From the NCBI RefSeq assembly GCF_033955345.1, contig NZ_CP138332.1, positions 186,001 through 250,000 on the forward strand: a stretch of 64,000 bases of DNA, given 5' to 3'. The position numbers were made by a program, and so were the translations under genes. Under the pieces are notes generated by a model, which was given only the letters and a program-made list of their open reading frames with translations, made no database searches and was not told the origin of the DNA. This document shows positions 45,729 to 55,520 of this stretch, in pieces. Numbering within the stretch: position 1 is the stretch's first letter; each line of letters starts with the position of its first letter. Origin of the DNA: Sphingobacterium bambusae (GTDB lineage: Bacteria; Bacteroidota; Bacteroidia; Sphingobacteriales; Sphingobacteriaceae).

Positions 45729-45776
45729 TTGTAGACAGCTTCATCAAATGTCGTAGTAATTTTGTAATGTCTACAA
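45729..45776. promoter_or_regulatory. inverted repeat flanking a promoter-like box
   Basis: TTGTAGAC (45729-45736) and its exact inverse GTCTACAA (45769-45776) flank a TAATTTTG -7 box (45757-45764, plus strand). This lies in the 221-bp divergent region between the TPR-LuxR regulator and the lipoprotein gene at 45844. It may be an operator pair. Confidence 0.35.
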
Positions 45777-45843
45777 GCTACCATTTGACAAATAAACTGC
45801 GGAGCTTTGTTTAACGCTAAATCTTAGGCTAAATAAATCGGCT

Positions 45844-46518
45844 ATGAACAACAAAATCGCATCCATGACATACAAAAGACTCCTTACTCAAGTATTCCCT
45901 CATCCGTTATTAAAATTTGCTAAAGAACGACATTTAGCAAACTTTTCTTCATTCAATTTTGCAAATACACTTAAAGGTATTATCGTATTTGGTTTGTTCG
46001 TCAGCTTTTTTTCCTGCACGATGATTGGAGCCAATCCGCAAAAGATCTTCAACAAAATTGGACTAAACGGCAATAAAATTCCGAGAAGCTTCCAACAGCA
46101 TTTTAAAGAAATACGTGCCCAAAAAGCTGCCGGATCATTAACAATTGTTACCAAAGAAAACAAGGTAAAGAAAGGCATAACCGCCACCGAATACATCGAA
46201 AACAACTACATCCATATGTTTGAGCCCGATATCCAAGGCATTAAAGAATTGACTTCTGATAAGGAATCACAACCCATTATAGATGCTGGATTAGAAATGT
46301 TCAGCTATGCTGATGTAATCTACAAAACGGATTTTCCAAGGATAGCTAAAATGATAGATGACGGGCTTGATGATCAACAAATAGATGAGGCGATTGGAGA
46401 TCTCGATAAGACTAAAGGGATAGATTTGAATAGAAAATATGAGAAAGCGATGGAATTATTACTTCCCTATGCAGATAAACATGCTGTGCAATATGAAGTA
46501 AAACACATGCCCTTCTAA
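45844..46518 (+). CDS. putative lipoprotein of unknown function
   Basis: A 224-residue protein. A hydrophobic segment ends in FFSCTM at Cys58, which could be a lipobox but follows an unusually long N-terminal stretch, so an internal start nearer the hydrophobic segment is possible. The rest is a charged helical domain (ITATEYIENNYIHMFEPDIQ, MIDDGLDDQQIDEAIGDLD). No family recognised. It heads a run with the two PH-like proteins at 46538 and 46983 (19-bp gap), so the three may form one operon. Confidence 0.6.
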   Translation: MNNKIASMTYKRLLTQVFPHPLLKFAKERHLANFSSFNFANTLKGIIVFGLFVSFFSCTMIGANPQKIFNKIGLNGNKIPRSFQQHFKEIRAQKAAGSLTIVTKENKVKKGITATEYIENNYIHMFEPDIQGIKELTSDKESQPIIDAGLEMFSYADVIYKTDFPRIAKMIDDGLDDQQIDEAIGDLDKTKGIDLNRKYEKAMELLLPYADKHAVQYEVKHMPF

Positions 46519-46537
46519 CAAGATCGAAAATCAACAC

Positions 46538-46996
46538 ATGACGACATTAAAACATTTTACCAAAGATGGTAATACGTATGCGATGAAACCGCAATACGGA
46601 TTCAATATTGTACTGATAGCAGGCCTATTTGGTCTTGCATTCGTCAGCCATTATACAGCGCTTCCCATACTGATGTGGATCATGCTAGCATTGGGCATTT
46701 TATCGATATTAGCAATTGTTACAAAAAAAGTAATTATTGATATGCGTAATACGACGATAAGCATCAAAGCAGGCCTACTAAGACCAGCAGCACGCATTAT
46801 CCCTATTGACAATATCGTGAATTTAGAATTTCGTACCGTATCATTTAACGCGATCCGAACAAGTACGGAGCTCGTGGTTTACTACCAAGAAAAGGGAAAA
46901 GAAAAATCGATGATCATCGTTCAGGCTTTTGCCGCCAGTGCCGTTCAAAACATCATCAATGAAATGGAAGAAATTATGGAATATGATCAAAGATAG
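46538..46996 (+). CDS. membrane protein with bacterial PH-like domain
   Basis: A 152-residue protein with two adjacent membrane helices (about residues 23-40 and 45-62), followed by a bacterial pleckstrin-homology-like domain (IIDMRNTTISIKAGLLRPAARIIPIDNIVNLEF and VVYYQEKGKEKSMIIVQAF in separate strands). Similar membrane PH proteins have unclear roles, possibly envelope stress or lipid binding. It overlaps the next gene by 14 bp, which points to translational coupling. Confidence 0.75.
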   Translation: MTTLKHFTKDGNTYAMKPQYGFNIVLIAGLFGLAFVSHYTALPILMWIMLALGILSILAIVTKKVIIDMRNTTISIKAGLLRPAARIIPIDNIVNLEFRTVSFNAIRTSTELVVYYQEKGKEKSMIIVQAFAASAVQNIINEMEEIMEYDQR

Positions 46997-47483
46997 GTAT
47001 CAACTTGTAGAAACAGCCACATCCTTTTCTTTCAGGCCGTTTTATCACTATAAAAAAAGGTTAAAATGGTACTTGTCGCTAATTTTAATAGTAGCAGGAT
47101 ACCTTTTTATTGAGTTCCCTAGACTAAGTGAAACCCTACTCATTATAGGGGTGACCGTTTTGCTACTATCGCTTTATTTTTTCATGAAGGAGATGGTACT
47201 GATTCCTATCACATACATTTTTGAACAATCACAAAGGATGGTCTATCGTCGTTTCTCACCATGTTCGCAACAAGAAATCATGCCGTTTGATGACATCGTC
47301 ATTCTGCGGAGCAGCGCGCATGGTGTTTGGCATTACGCTACGGGAAGAAAGCGAAGGCAATTTCTAAAAAACTACGCAATCAGCGAAAACTTCAACGACA
47401 GTAATAAAAAAGAAACAAGACGTATTGCTTTTGAACGGGAGATCCTAGATAAAATTGAAAATCTTATTTCCTCAAATCCATAA
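46983..47483 (+). CDS. membrane protein of unknown function, PH-protein partner
   Basis: A 166-residue protein from ATG 46983 (MIKDRYQL), overlapping the upstream PH-like gene by 14 bp. It has two membrane helices (about residues 33-50 and 55-75) and then a beta-rich cytoplasmic part (PITYIFEQSQRMVYRRFSP, FDDIVILRSS), which resembles the layout of the upstream protein and may be a diverged PH-like domain. A longer reading from 46929 is unlikely, since it lies mostly inside the upstream gene. No specific function. Confidence 0.7.
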   Translation: MIKDRYQLVETATSFSFRPFYHYKKRLKWYLSLILIVAGYLFIEFPRLSETLLIIGVTVLLLSLYFFMKEMVLIPITYIFEQSQRMVYRRFSPCSQQEIMPFDDIVILRSSAHGVWHYATGRKRRQFLKNYAISENFNDSNKKETRRIAFEREILDKIENLISSNP

Positions 47484-47735
47484 CGTTCCGTATATGCGGA
47501 AAACATTATCACTAAAAAACAAAAGCTTAAAAATCGCATTGTCCAACTAGTAGAGTCAAAACATATCACCTTCAGCAACAAGTAGCTATATTGGCGAAAA
47601 GCACAAGTCAAAAAGTCAAAAAACTTTGTAAATTAGCTTAAAATAAGCGGTTGTTTAAATATATTCTCGTGGTTTATAAATTGGCGGAACCCATTCAAGT
47701 AGGGTATCTGCGTTTGTCTATAGGAGATTTTTGTT

Positions 47736-48377
47736 ATGAAAAATACAACAGAAGCGGAAAAAATACTGGCGCAGATTGGCAGCAATACAAAGTTGGGCGA
47801 TCTACGTAAAATTGCCAAAGAGATAAAGAAAAACCACGCGCTAGCAATGGAGCTATGGGCCACCAAGCTATTCCTGCCTAAACAATTGGCGATCTTGATC
47901 ATGGACAACAAGCTTCTGGACCACACTATTATCGATGGGCTGACCGAAGATATGTATATCCATGATGCTACGGAGAGAAACCAGCTGATAGATTGGCTAA
48001 TGGCCAATCAGCTTACCAAAGACAAAAAGAATATTGCGCTCATGCAATCTTGGGCTGATAGCCCATTTTCGCTTCAGCGACGCATCTACTGGTATTATCA
48101 GGCTAGATTGCGATGGACCGGACAGACGGCCCCAGCAAACACGGCTGACCTACTTGCGGCAATAGAGAAGAATATTGCAGGCGAAGAGCCTGAAGTGCAA
48201 TGGGCCATGAACTTCACTGCCGGATGGATTGGCGTATACGAAAAGAAATATCGGGATCGCTGCATAGAGCTCGGTGAAAAAACAGGGCTTTACAAGGGTG
48301 ATATGGTATCGAAAGGCTGTACGCCAAATTACCTACCGGAATTTATTGCTATGGAAAGTGAGAAAAGAAGTCTTTAA
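47736..48377 (+). CDS. DNA alkylation repair protein (AlkD-like HEAT repeat)
   Basis: A 213-residue all-helical protein of the DNA alkylation repair family built from HEAT-like repeats (ALAMELWATKLFLPKQLAIL and RNQLIDWLMANQL segments). Members related to AlkD remove 3-methyladenine and 7-methylguanine from DNA without base flipping; many relatives have not been tested. The tryptophan-rich segment SPFSLQRRIYWYYQARLRW (about 108-126) fits the DNA-binding face. It has its own weak ribosome site (AGGAG, 47724-ish) and stands alone. Confidence 0.82.
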   Translation: MKNTTEAEKILAQIGSNTKLGDLRKIAKEIKKNHALAMELWATKLFLPKQLAILIMDNKLLDHTIIDGLTEDMYIHDATERNQLIDWLMANQLTKDKKNIALMQSWADSPFSLQRRIYWYYQARLRWTGQTAPANTADLLAAIEKNIAGEEPEVQWAMNFTAGWIGVYEKKYRDRCIELGEKTGLYKGDMVSKGCTPNYLPEFIAMESEKRSL

Positions 48378-48604
48378 CGTTATCAGGAAATAACGTCGAT
48401 AACTTTAAAATAGATGAAGTAATTTTGTTTAATCTACAAACGTCTATATTCGTGCTGTACTGAGCAAACCTAGATGATGGTGCACAAAACAATAATCCTT
48501 AAACGGTAACCCACAAGGTTAAGGTATGTTAATTTTCTGAATATGTGCGTAAAAATAATTTTATTCGTGCATTCAAGAAAAAAATCTAATCATAACCTTG
48601 CGAT

Positions 48605-49474
48605 ATGGCTTTACAACATCCCTGCTCTTTACTCGCTATACTTTGTTTGACATTTGCATTCATAGCATGCAATACCGATAAAAGAAATGGCGACGCCGAG
48701 CCGCTGCTGAACCATCAGTTTTCTATATATGCCAACGAGATTCGAGATAGCTTTCAAGTTTCTGTACAACTACCCGAAGAATACAACGCCGACAGCAGCA
48801 AGCAACACTACCCTATGGTGCTACTTACCGATGCCGATCTTTACTTTCCTATGTTGGCCCCAGTTGTACGACAATACGAACGGATTGGACTGCTACCTCC
48901 AATCGTTCTAGTGGGCATCGGCTATGGTAGTATTCCTAAAATGGACTCCCTGCGTGTGCGAGATTTCTTGTATCCAAAAGCCATTACCTCCGATGAGATG
49001 GAAGCACCCGGTGGCGGGTTGAAATTCTACGACTTTATTTGTGAGCAGCTCATTCCAACGATCAGTCAAAACTATCGCTTAGCTGAAGAACGATTGCTGT
49101 TGGGTCATTCCTTTGGCGCCAACTTCAGCCTATTGGCTATGCAAACGCAACAGAAAAGTGAAGAACAAACATTCCATGGCTTCGTGGCTGCCAGTCCCGC
49201 CATATGGTACAACGACTTTTACTTCTTGAAGCAAGCGGTGAGCCTTCCTCCTACTAAAAGCATCAGTAAACTTTTCTTGACGATTGGCAGCAAGGAAGAC
49301 AAGCAATGGACTATCGAACCCGTTAAACAGTATGCCGCGGCTATAGGTAAAATGCAAACCGACTCCATGGCCTTATCTGTATTCCAATATCCCGAGATGA
49401 CACATATGGAAACGGGCTTAGTTTCCATGTTACAGGGAATAGTTGCCCATTTCGGAAATGCTGACGAATATTAA
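48605..49474 (+). CDS. esterase-D-like alpha/beta hydrolase, lipoprotein
   Basis: A 289-residue alpha/beta hydrolase of the putative-esterase family. It begins with a lipoprotein signal (lipobox FIAC, Cys22), so it is anchored in the outer or inner membrane facing out. The nucleophile elbow is LLGHSFGANF with the serine near residue 165; the preceding YPMVLLTDADLYF gives the oxyanion region and MTHMETG supplies the probable catalytic histidine. Relatives act on siderophore esters or other esters; a substrate cannot be chosen. Confidence 0.88.
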   Translation: MALQHPCSLLAILCLTFAFIACNTDKRNGDAEPLLNHQFSIYANEIRDSFQVSVQLPEEYNADSSKQHYPMVLLTDADLYFPMLAPVVRQYERIGLLPPIVLVGIGYGSIPKMDSLRVRDFLYPKAITSDEMEAPGGGLKFYDFICEQLIPTISQNYRLAEERLLLGHSFGANFSLLAMQTQQKSEEQTFHGFVAASPAIWYNDFYFLKQAVSLPPTKSISKLFLTIGSKEDKQWTIEPVKQYAAAIGKMQTDSMALSVFQYPEMTHMETGLVSMLQGIVAHFGNADEY

Positions 49475-49555
49475 GTACACAAAATCATCTTTAACATTTT
49501 TTTACAAACGAAAAGCTGCTGGCAGCGTTCACTATACAAACAAGGAGGATATATT

Positions 49556-49741
49556 ATGAGTGAATTAACATGGAAAGGACGTTGGAACGAAATTAAAGGT
49601 AAAGTAAAGCAACAATATGCAGACCTTACGGACGACGATCTATTATACGCTGAGGGTAAAGAAGATGAGTTACTCGGAAAGCTTCAAAAAACAACAGGAA
49701 AAACTAAGGATGAGGTCAATAGTTGGCTGAATGAGTTGTAG
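49556..49741 (+). CDS. CsbD-family stress protein
   Basis: A 61-residue hydrophilic protein of the CsbD family: MSELTWKGRWNEIKGKVKQQ, then a charged body with DDDLLYAEGKEDELLGKLQ. In other bacteria these are general-stress or stationary-phase proteins of unknown biochemical role. A very strong ribosome site (AAGGAGG at 49542-49548) suggests high expression, and a terminator follows at 49767. Confidence 0.9.
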   Translation: MSELTWKGRWNEIKGKVKQQYADLTDDDLLYAEGKEDELLGKLQKTTGKTKDEVNSWLNEL

Positions 49742-49766
49742 GTTTAGTGTAGTTTAGTTTTGGATG

Positions 49767-49803
49767 AAAAATGCGGATGGCCAGTATGGTTATCCGCATT
49801 TTT
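49767..49803 (+). terminator. terminator of the CsbD gene
   Basis: A 12-bp stem (49767-49778 with 49792-49803) ending in a T-rich stretch lies 26 bp past the csbD-like stop. Confidence 0.82.
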
Positions 49804-49877
49804 ATTTTGACAACTACCTATTTTTTGCTCCACAAACATTAACGCGACACCTTAAAGAGCGACAGCTGGATAAAAAA

Positions 49878-49904
49878 ATGCGAAGCTCGAAAGGAGCTCC
49901 GCAT
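49878..49904 (-). terminator. terminator of the 50-55.5 kb minus-strand operon
   Basis: An 11-bp stem with one mismatch (49878-49888 with 49894-49904) and a GAAAG loop, followed on the minus strand by seven T residues, lies 52 bp past the LRR lipoprotein stop. Confidence 0.8.
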
Positions 49905-49955
49905 CTCGGACAGTAACTGTCCATATCAATATACCCGTGTGATTACAAAAAAGTC

Positions 49956-50744
49956 CTACATAGACACGGGAACAGCCGTATTGTCGTCGATATAGGATTG
50001 AATAGGTGAAAAATCCGTAATATTATTTCCGCGCAAATCGAGTTCGGCATCTGTCTCAACATAGCCCGGCGTTGTTTTTAATAATGCACCCTTTGCCATC
50101 ATCTCGCCCAATACCGTAATGTTGGTTACACCTGTACTACGAATATTCAATCTGCTTAATTTTCCGAACTTGGCGATGGTGGTCATCATCTTGTCGCCTA
50201 TTGCATTTCCGCGGAGGATAATCTGCTCGATATTTACATTTTTATCCAATGCGGCGATATCCGTAATACTACCTGCTTGGTTAGCATTAAAATAAGTCAG
50301 TGTTGTGTAATCGGCTACAGGACTAAGATCTGTAACAGGCGTTTCGTTCATACGCAGATAAGTCACTTTTGTTAAGCCCGCGATAGGCGTCAAATCATTC
50401 ACCTTTGTATTGCCAAAATCGAGTAGGGTCAATTCCGTTGCATGTTCCAAGCCCTTTAAGCTCGAAACGTTCGCCAAGGTCTGACGGCGTTCAATCGCCG
50501 TACGAATATTAAGAGATGATAGCTTTTTAAGATCGCCGCGTGTGATCTTCGCCGTTGTAGCCAGTTCCAATTGCTCACGGATAAAAGAAGCTAGATCGGC
50601 ATTTTCAAATTCCACCTCTAAGGTATTCTCATCGATCTGTTCCTCTTCTTCCGCAACTGGAGCGTCATCTTTGCTACAAGATTGTAGTACAGCGGTTGAT
50701 CCTAAAAGCATAAATGCCAGTAAAAATGTGTTTAACTTTTTCAT
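49956..50744 (-). CDS. leucine-rich repeat lipoprotein
   Basis: A 262-residue lipoprotein (lipobox LQSC, Cys23) with an acidic linker (VAEEEEQIDENTLEVEF) and a C-terminal leucine-rich repeat array of the internalin/BspA-like kind (units such as TELTLLDFGNTKVNDLTPIAG, TYLRMNETPVTDLSP and AELDLRGNNITDFSP, not all contiguous). It is probably exposed at the outer surface and used in protein or ligand binding. It is the last gene of a four-gene minus-strand operon headed by a broken TonB receptor (53177-55520). Confidence 0.85.
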   Translation of the reverse strand: MKKLNTFLLAFMLLGSTAVLQSCSKDDAPVAEEEEQIDENTLEVEFENADLASFIREQLELATTAKITRGDLKKLSSLNIRTAIERRQTLANVSSLKGLEHATELTLLDFGNTKVNDLTPIAGLTKVTYLRMNETPVTDLSPVADYTTLTYFNANQAGSITDIAALDKNVNIEQIILRGNAIGDKMMTTIAKFGKLSRLNIRSTGVTNITVLGEMMAKGALLKTTPGYVETDAELDLRGNNITDFSPIQSYIDDNTAVPVSM

Positions 50745-50764
50745 GTTTATGTTGATTTTTATTC

Positions 50765-51748
50765 TTATCGCCTGATGTATTTATAAATTGGTGGATAGCC
50801 GGCCAGGCTTGCCCTTTCACTTGTCGTGTAATAGTTGTCATCCGCGTTGAAGCATACGGCTTCTCCTTGCACCTCTCCCACGTAAGGTAAGCGCTCGGGG
50901 GTGTGGGCTAGCATTTGCCAAATCGCTTCATTGGCCTGTCGCTCCCAGTAAAAGATGTTCTGCCGATTACGGATGATCACTTTATTTCCTTGAAAATTCA
51001 TCGTGGCGGCCGAAGCTTCACGAAAACCAAGATCACCTACCCAATAGCTGTTATTGGTTTCACTTGCCGAGTAAGGATAAGGCATCACATATACTTTCGA
51101 TGCAGCATCACGCTTGGTTACAAAATAGACATCCGAGGTTTCGGGATCCACGAACATACCTTCTACATCATGGCTTCCGTCCGGATATCGTACATTGATT
51201 CGCTGTACGGTTGATGCATCAATATCCACAGTCATGCCACGGTTGGCTTGCGTGTAGCTAGGTTCCTCCAATTTATATACCGTTACGGGTTGTCGTCTTT
51301 CATCGTTGTCCCCCGTATCCGCGATATACAGATAGGGTATACCACTCGTGGCATCCTTCGCAATTTCAATATCTTCCCAATCTTGGTTCGTAGCGCCTAC
51401 CACACGATAGCGGCAGACAATTTCGGCTGTCGCAGCATCCACGAGAAAAATAAAATTTACGTTCCCGCTATCTTCATGAGTCCATAACATCCCCGGATTC
51501 TTCACACTACTGCACAGACCCGAACTCTCGTTCAACTGCAGTGGTCCGATATTAATGGGTTCCGTTTCGTACGCCCCATTAAAAGGAAGTAAATCGGCCA
51601 TATAGGAAACTTGGAAGGGCTGATGAGCTATCCAATCATACCCATTAGTTTCTTCAGATTCCTCTACTGTGGGGCTTTCATCTTTGCACGAGATAGCGCA
51701 TCCGAAAGTAAGTCCCGTTAGTAAAAAGAGCAATAAAAATGACTTCAT
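50765..51748 (-). CDS. secreted beta-propeller-like lipoprotein
   Basis: A 327-residue protein with a lipoprotein signal (lipobox AISC, Cys21, or FGC at 17) and a beta-propeller-like body: LNESSGLCSSVKNPGMLWTHEDSGN, YLYIADTGDNDERR and DVEGMFVDPETSDVYFVTKRD. This pattern occurs in phytase-like and SdiA-regulated-like propellers of Bacteroidota; enzyme activity cannot be claimed. Third gene of the operon, 12 bp after the broken beta-helix gene and 20 bp before the LRR lipoprotein. The frame itself looks intact. Confidence 0.8.
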   Translation of the reverse strand: MKSFLLLFLLTGLTFGCAISCKDESPTVEESEETNGYDWIAHQPFQVSYMADLLPFNGAYETEPINIGPLQLNESSGLCSSVKNPGMLWTHEDSGNVNFIFLVDAATAEIVCRYRVVGATNQDWEDIEIAKDATSGIPYLYIADTGDNDERRQPVTVYKLEEPSYTQANRGMTVDIDASTVQRINVRYPDGSHDVEGMFVDPETSDVYFVTKRDAASKVYVMPYPYSASETNNSYWVGDLGFREASAATMNFQGNKVIIRNRQNIFYWERQANEAIWQMLAHTPERLPYVGEVQGEAVCFNADDNYYTTSERASLAGYPPIYKYIRR

Positions 51749-51760
51749 ATCTGCGCGATC

Positions 51761-53141
51761 TTAGTTTGCTACCCCATATGCCCCAAAATGGGCTGCCGGT
51801 ACAGGTGCTTGGTAACGATCACCTTTTAAGGTCACATATTCTGCGAACTTCGGAACGAAATTGGTGTTTGCTCCGGTTCTAGCGGGCGATGCCGCACGTA
51901 GACGAAAATCCGAACCCGCTGGAATTGCGTTTGCATTTAGCACGTTGTGCCCAAGCGAAAGTACTCACATTGTAGTTAACAAAAAGCGGATCGTTTGCGC
52001 CCGGAGCGCCGATGACATCCGTTGTCGGTATTGGCAATTCCGATCCTATCAACCCATTAGACGGATTGTTGGCGCCTGTTGGATAGAAGTTTTCCGTAAT
52101 ATCCGTTACGGTACCATAATGCCAATTGTATCCAAAACTTAACGAAGCGACACGCGGTTTTGCTTCGCCAGATGTAAGGCGTAATCCATAACGAGAGTTG
52201 ACAATAAGGTTGTTGTAGGCTTTTCCATAGGCATCCGACTCGTAGTTAAGGCTACCACCGCGCGCAGCCTCTGCGCGTCTGTATCCCGAATTTACAATGG
52301 TATTGTTGTAAAAATTGGTTTCCAAAATACCACGTTCGCCAGCTTGAGTATCGGCCGACTTCAATCCATTCGTTGCGATGTTGTAAAAGAGGTTGAATGC
52401 ATAGTCACCAGGAGCACCGGCTTTAATGTTGACGCCCTCACCGCCATTTAATCCTACCACTTCAAACACATTATGTGCCATCAAGGTTTTACCACCATTA
52501 GTACGGATGGCATCATCTAAGGTATAGGCGATATGCGAATTCAGCAAAATAAAGACACCATCTTGGCGGGAATCCGCGGGACGACAATACCATAACGCGT
52601 AACCTCTATCTCCAGCGCCTAAGCGACCGCTGCCGCCAGATTCCGGCGTGGTCATGATTGTCCCTTCACGGGCAATGCCTTCCGCATGCAAAACCTCCGC
52701 ATATTCAAGCACAAGATCGCCTGCCTTCCGACCGGCGTGAATACCTCCCCAAAGCCCTCCGTATCCATCGTTACGGTCGGATGCCAAAGCGGACGCTGAT
52801 CCCGTGAAAACAACCGGATCTGCAGCGGTACCCTTTACATAAAGTGATCCATGTACATCGATTACCCAAGCTTCATTCCGGGGGCCAATGTTAAACTCAA
52901 AAGTTACACCGGCAGGAATCGGAACATCCCTTCCTTCCGGCACATTTAAATCGCCCGTTACGGTGTATGTGGTTCCCGCCGTCAGCGTTACTGCAGACAA
53001 GTCACCAGAAATTCCAGCAACTGGATTTGTTGGAATCTCCTCATCTGGGTTTGTCGGATTTGCTGGTTCCGGCGCATTTTTACCGCAGCCTGCCAAGACA
53101 AGCAGCAGAAGTAGCAAATAGATTTTTTTTGAAATCTTCAT
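51761..53141 (-). pseudogene. beta-helix lipoprotein gene with a one-base frameshift
   Basis: A lipoprotein signal (lipobox LAGC, Cys19), a proline-rich linker, and a right-handed parallel beta-helix body (SHIAYTLDDAIRTNGGKTLMAHNVFEVVGLNG segments, YNNTIVNSG, AYNNLIVNS). The reading frame from 53141 ends at 51879 with a non-sensical tail after NVSTFAWAQ. The next frame resumes at once with NVLNANAIPAGSDFRLRAASPAR and runs to the stop at 51761. One base lost near 51948-51950 (expected TGG-GCN-CAC) restores a continuous protein of about 460 residues. Either the gene is inactivated or the assembly has a one-base error. Second gene of the operon, 36 bp after the remnant TonB receptor tail. Confidence 0.8.
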
Positions 53142-53176
53142 GATATCTAATTTTAGTTTTTACTTGTTTACAATAG

Positions 53177-55520
53177 TTACAGTTTATAGCGCACACCTAG
53201 GCGGAAGGACAAACCATACCGATCTTCCCGCACATTGGCCATGTTGACTGGATCTTCTTGATGTGGATAGAAGCTTTCTGGATTTGCCAATCCACGATTG
53301 ACGGTAATTTTATAAGGTGTATTGAGCAGGTTGTTAGCCTTAGCAAATACAACAAATTTCTACAAGAATCTGATCTAAGGCTGAGGGAAAAAGCTCGTAG
53401 CGCAGCTCGAAATTATGAGCAATCGTTGGTTGCAGGTTTGGATTTCCTTCTTCTGCATAAAAGGAGTCGCCCCCGCCGGCAGCACGTCTAGTAGGCACGA
53501 TTTCGAAAAAACCCGGTCTGCTGATTGCTTTATAGTAGGTAGCTTTCAGCCAATTATCTGTAGCCAAAGCATATTTTGCACTGGCCGATGGAAAAAAGTT
53601 GATATACCGTTGCTCTTTGGAGAGATCGGTTGCATTGGCTTCAGCAGCATTGGCATTTATTTCATAGCCTTGAACAGTATGTTCTGCACGTAGACCTACC
53701 TGCAGTGCCAAAAGACCAAAGTTCCAATTACTGTTGATATACCCCGCAGCTACTGCTTCGTTAGCATCGTAGACCAGACTACTTCTGTTACCATCACCGA
53801 ATCCATTAGTAAAAGATTTCCAAGGTAAGTCACCAAAATTTTGCCAATCCTCCCCGCGAACGCCTGTTAAGGTAGCAATGGCATCATATCGGTAATAATT
53901 ATAGAAATTGTCCCTGAACTTTGATCGGTACATCCCTCCGATCTTGATCTGATCAAGGGCTTCGATAAAGTTAGGCTTGTAAGTAGCATTTACAAAAGCC
54001 GATATATCTTCATCGCGGTTCCGTTCCCAAGTCCTTGTGTTTGGAGAATCCTGAAAGTAGGGCTGTTCGTCGAAGTAACCATTTTGCGCATTACTCCAAC
54101 GGGCACTCCGCATAAAAACACCATCGTCAGGCAACTCATTTTTTGCCGTTGAATAAACAAGGTGCCAATCCAACAGCAATAGATTGGAGAGTTGGTGCTT
54201 ACCCTGTAAATCGGCTATAGAGATTGTTTGGTAGCTGTTCGTAATGCGAGTGGTCGGGAATACCGGATAATTATCGTTCGAGCTGAAGATATCTCTCCTA
54301 TACTGCTCCCGTACACGAAACTCATTCAGCAGGTATTGTCCTCCATACACGGAGACTGTGTGCTTGGGCGAGAAGTTGTAATCCAGCTTCGCATGAAATG
54401 CCATTCGTTGCTGCTGGGTGCTGGTTCGTCTTTCGATCAGTTGCTGCATATTTAATGCATTGCTGGCAGCCACATTTGGCCGTGGATCGTAAAAGTAACT
54501 TTGATTAGGTCTGTATGAATTTTGGAAGCTTCCCCCGACCAATACACCAAATTTATTGTTCAACAATCGTGTTCCGTAACTCGCACTAGCTAAAATGTCG
54601 GGCAACACCTGCTTATTGATCGGCGTAAACATCTTGGGGGAGAAATCTCCCGGTACAGCATAATAATCAGTACCGAAATACTCTGCTGGAGAGCGTTTGT
54701 AAACTTCAGATCGATCGTAGGTAATGAACTTGCCGTCGTTGCTCATCGTATTACCACCTAGTTGAAAATCTGCCTCTAGAAGTCTTCTATTCTGCGGAAC
54801 AGATTTCATGATCATGTCTATCGTTCCACCAATCGCATCAGCCTCCATGTCAGCCGAAAGCGACTTCGAAACAGTCAATTTTTCCAAAAAGACGGCAGGA
54901 AATATGTCCAGTGGTACGAAACGATTGTCATTATCAGGAGAAGGAATCTTGATACCATTGACCAAGGTATTATTGTAGCGCTTGTTCATACCCCGTACTA
55001 CAGCATACTGTGGATCACCGTTAGCATTCCGCTCGATGGATAGTCCAGACACACGCTGTACAACATTTGCTACGGTAATATCTGGAGACAGCTCGATTTG
55101 TTTGGCAGAAATCACATTGATCACATTTGGAGATAGTTTCTCCATATTTCGAGCTTCCTGATCAGTTCCTTTATAATGTGCCTGCACTTCCACGGCCGAT
55201 AGAGTGTTAAAATTTGGTTGTAGGGCGTATGTTTGGTCTTCCCCTTTATCGACGTAAGGCACCCGCAGTTGCTGGTAGCCCATAAAATCGAAAACGAGCA
55301 CATAGCTGCCTGTTGTAGGAGCCGAAAAGGAGAACGCGCCATTGAGCCCCACCGCCCTAGAGCTTAGCACATCGCCGTTTGGGGATTGCAAGGTGACACT
55401 TGCTCCTGTGAGGTATTCGTTGGTTTGTTTATCAACAACAAAACCGCGTACATTGTCGTTTTGCGCAAAAGAAAAGACGAACCAAAAGGAAGCAAAAATG
55501 CTGAGTAAATATTTATACAT
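53177..55520 (-). pseudogene. TonB-dependent receptor gene with an internal out-of-frame deletion
   Basis: The intact part (726 codons from 55520) has a signal peptide, a carboxypeptidase-like domain (RGFVVDKQTNEYLTGASVTL), a plug (VNGIKIPSPDNDNRFVPLDIFPAVFLEKL) and most of the barrel, then reads ALDQILVEICCIC and stops at 53340. The true C-terminus follows in another frame: FVVFAKANNLLNTP to SFRLGVRYKL and a stop at 53177-53179. In related receptors these two parts are separated by roughly 130-170 residues (recollection), so an internal deletion has removed a barrel section and broken the frame. Head of the four-gene minus-strand operon; the loss of the barrel end should abolish transport. 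Confidence 0.85.
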
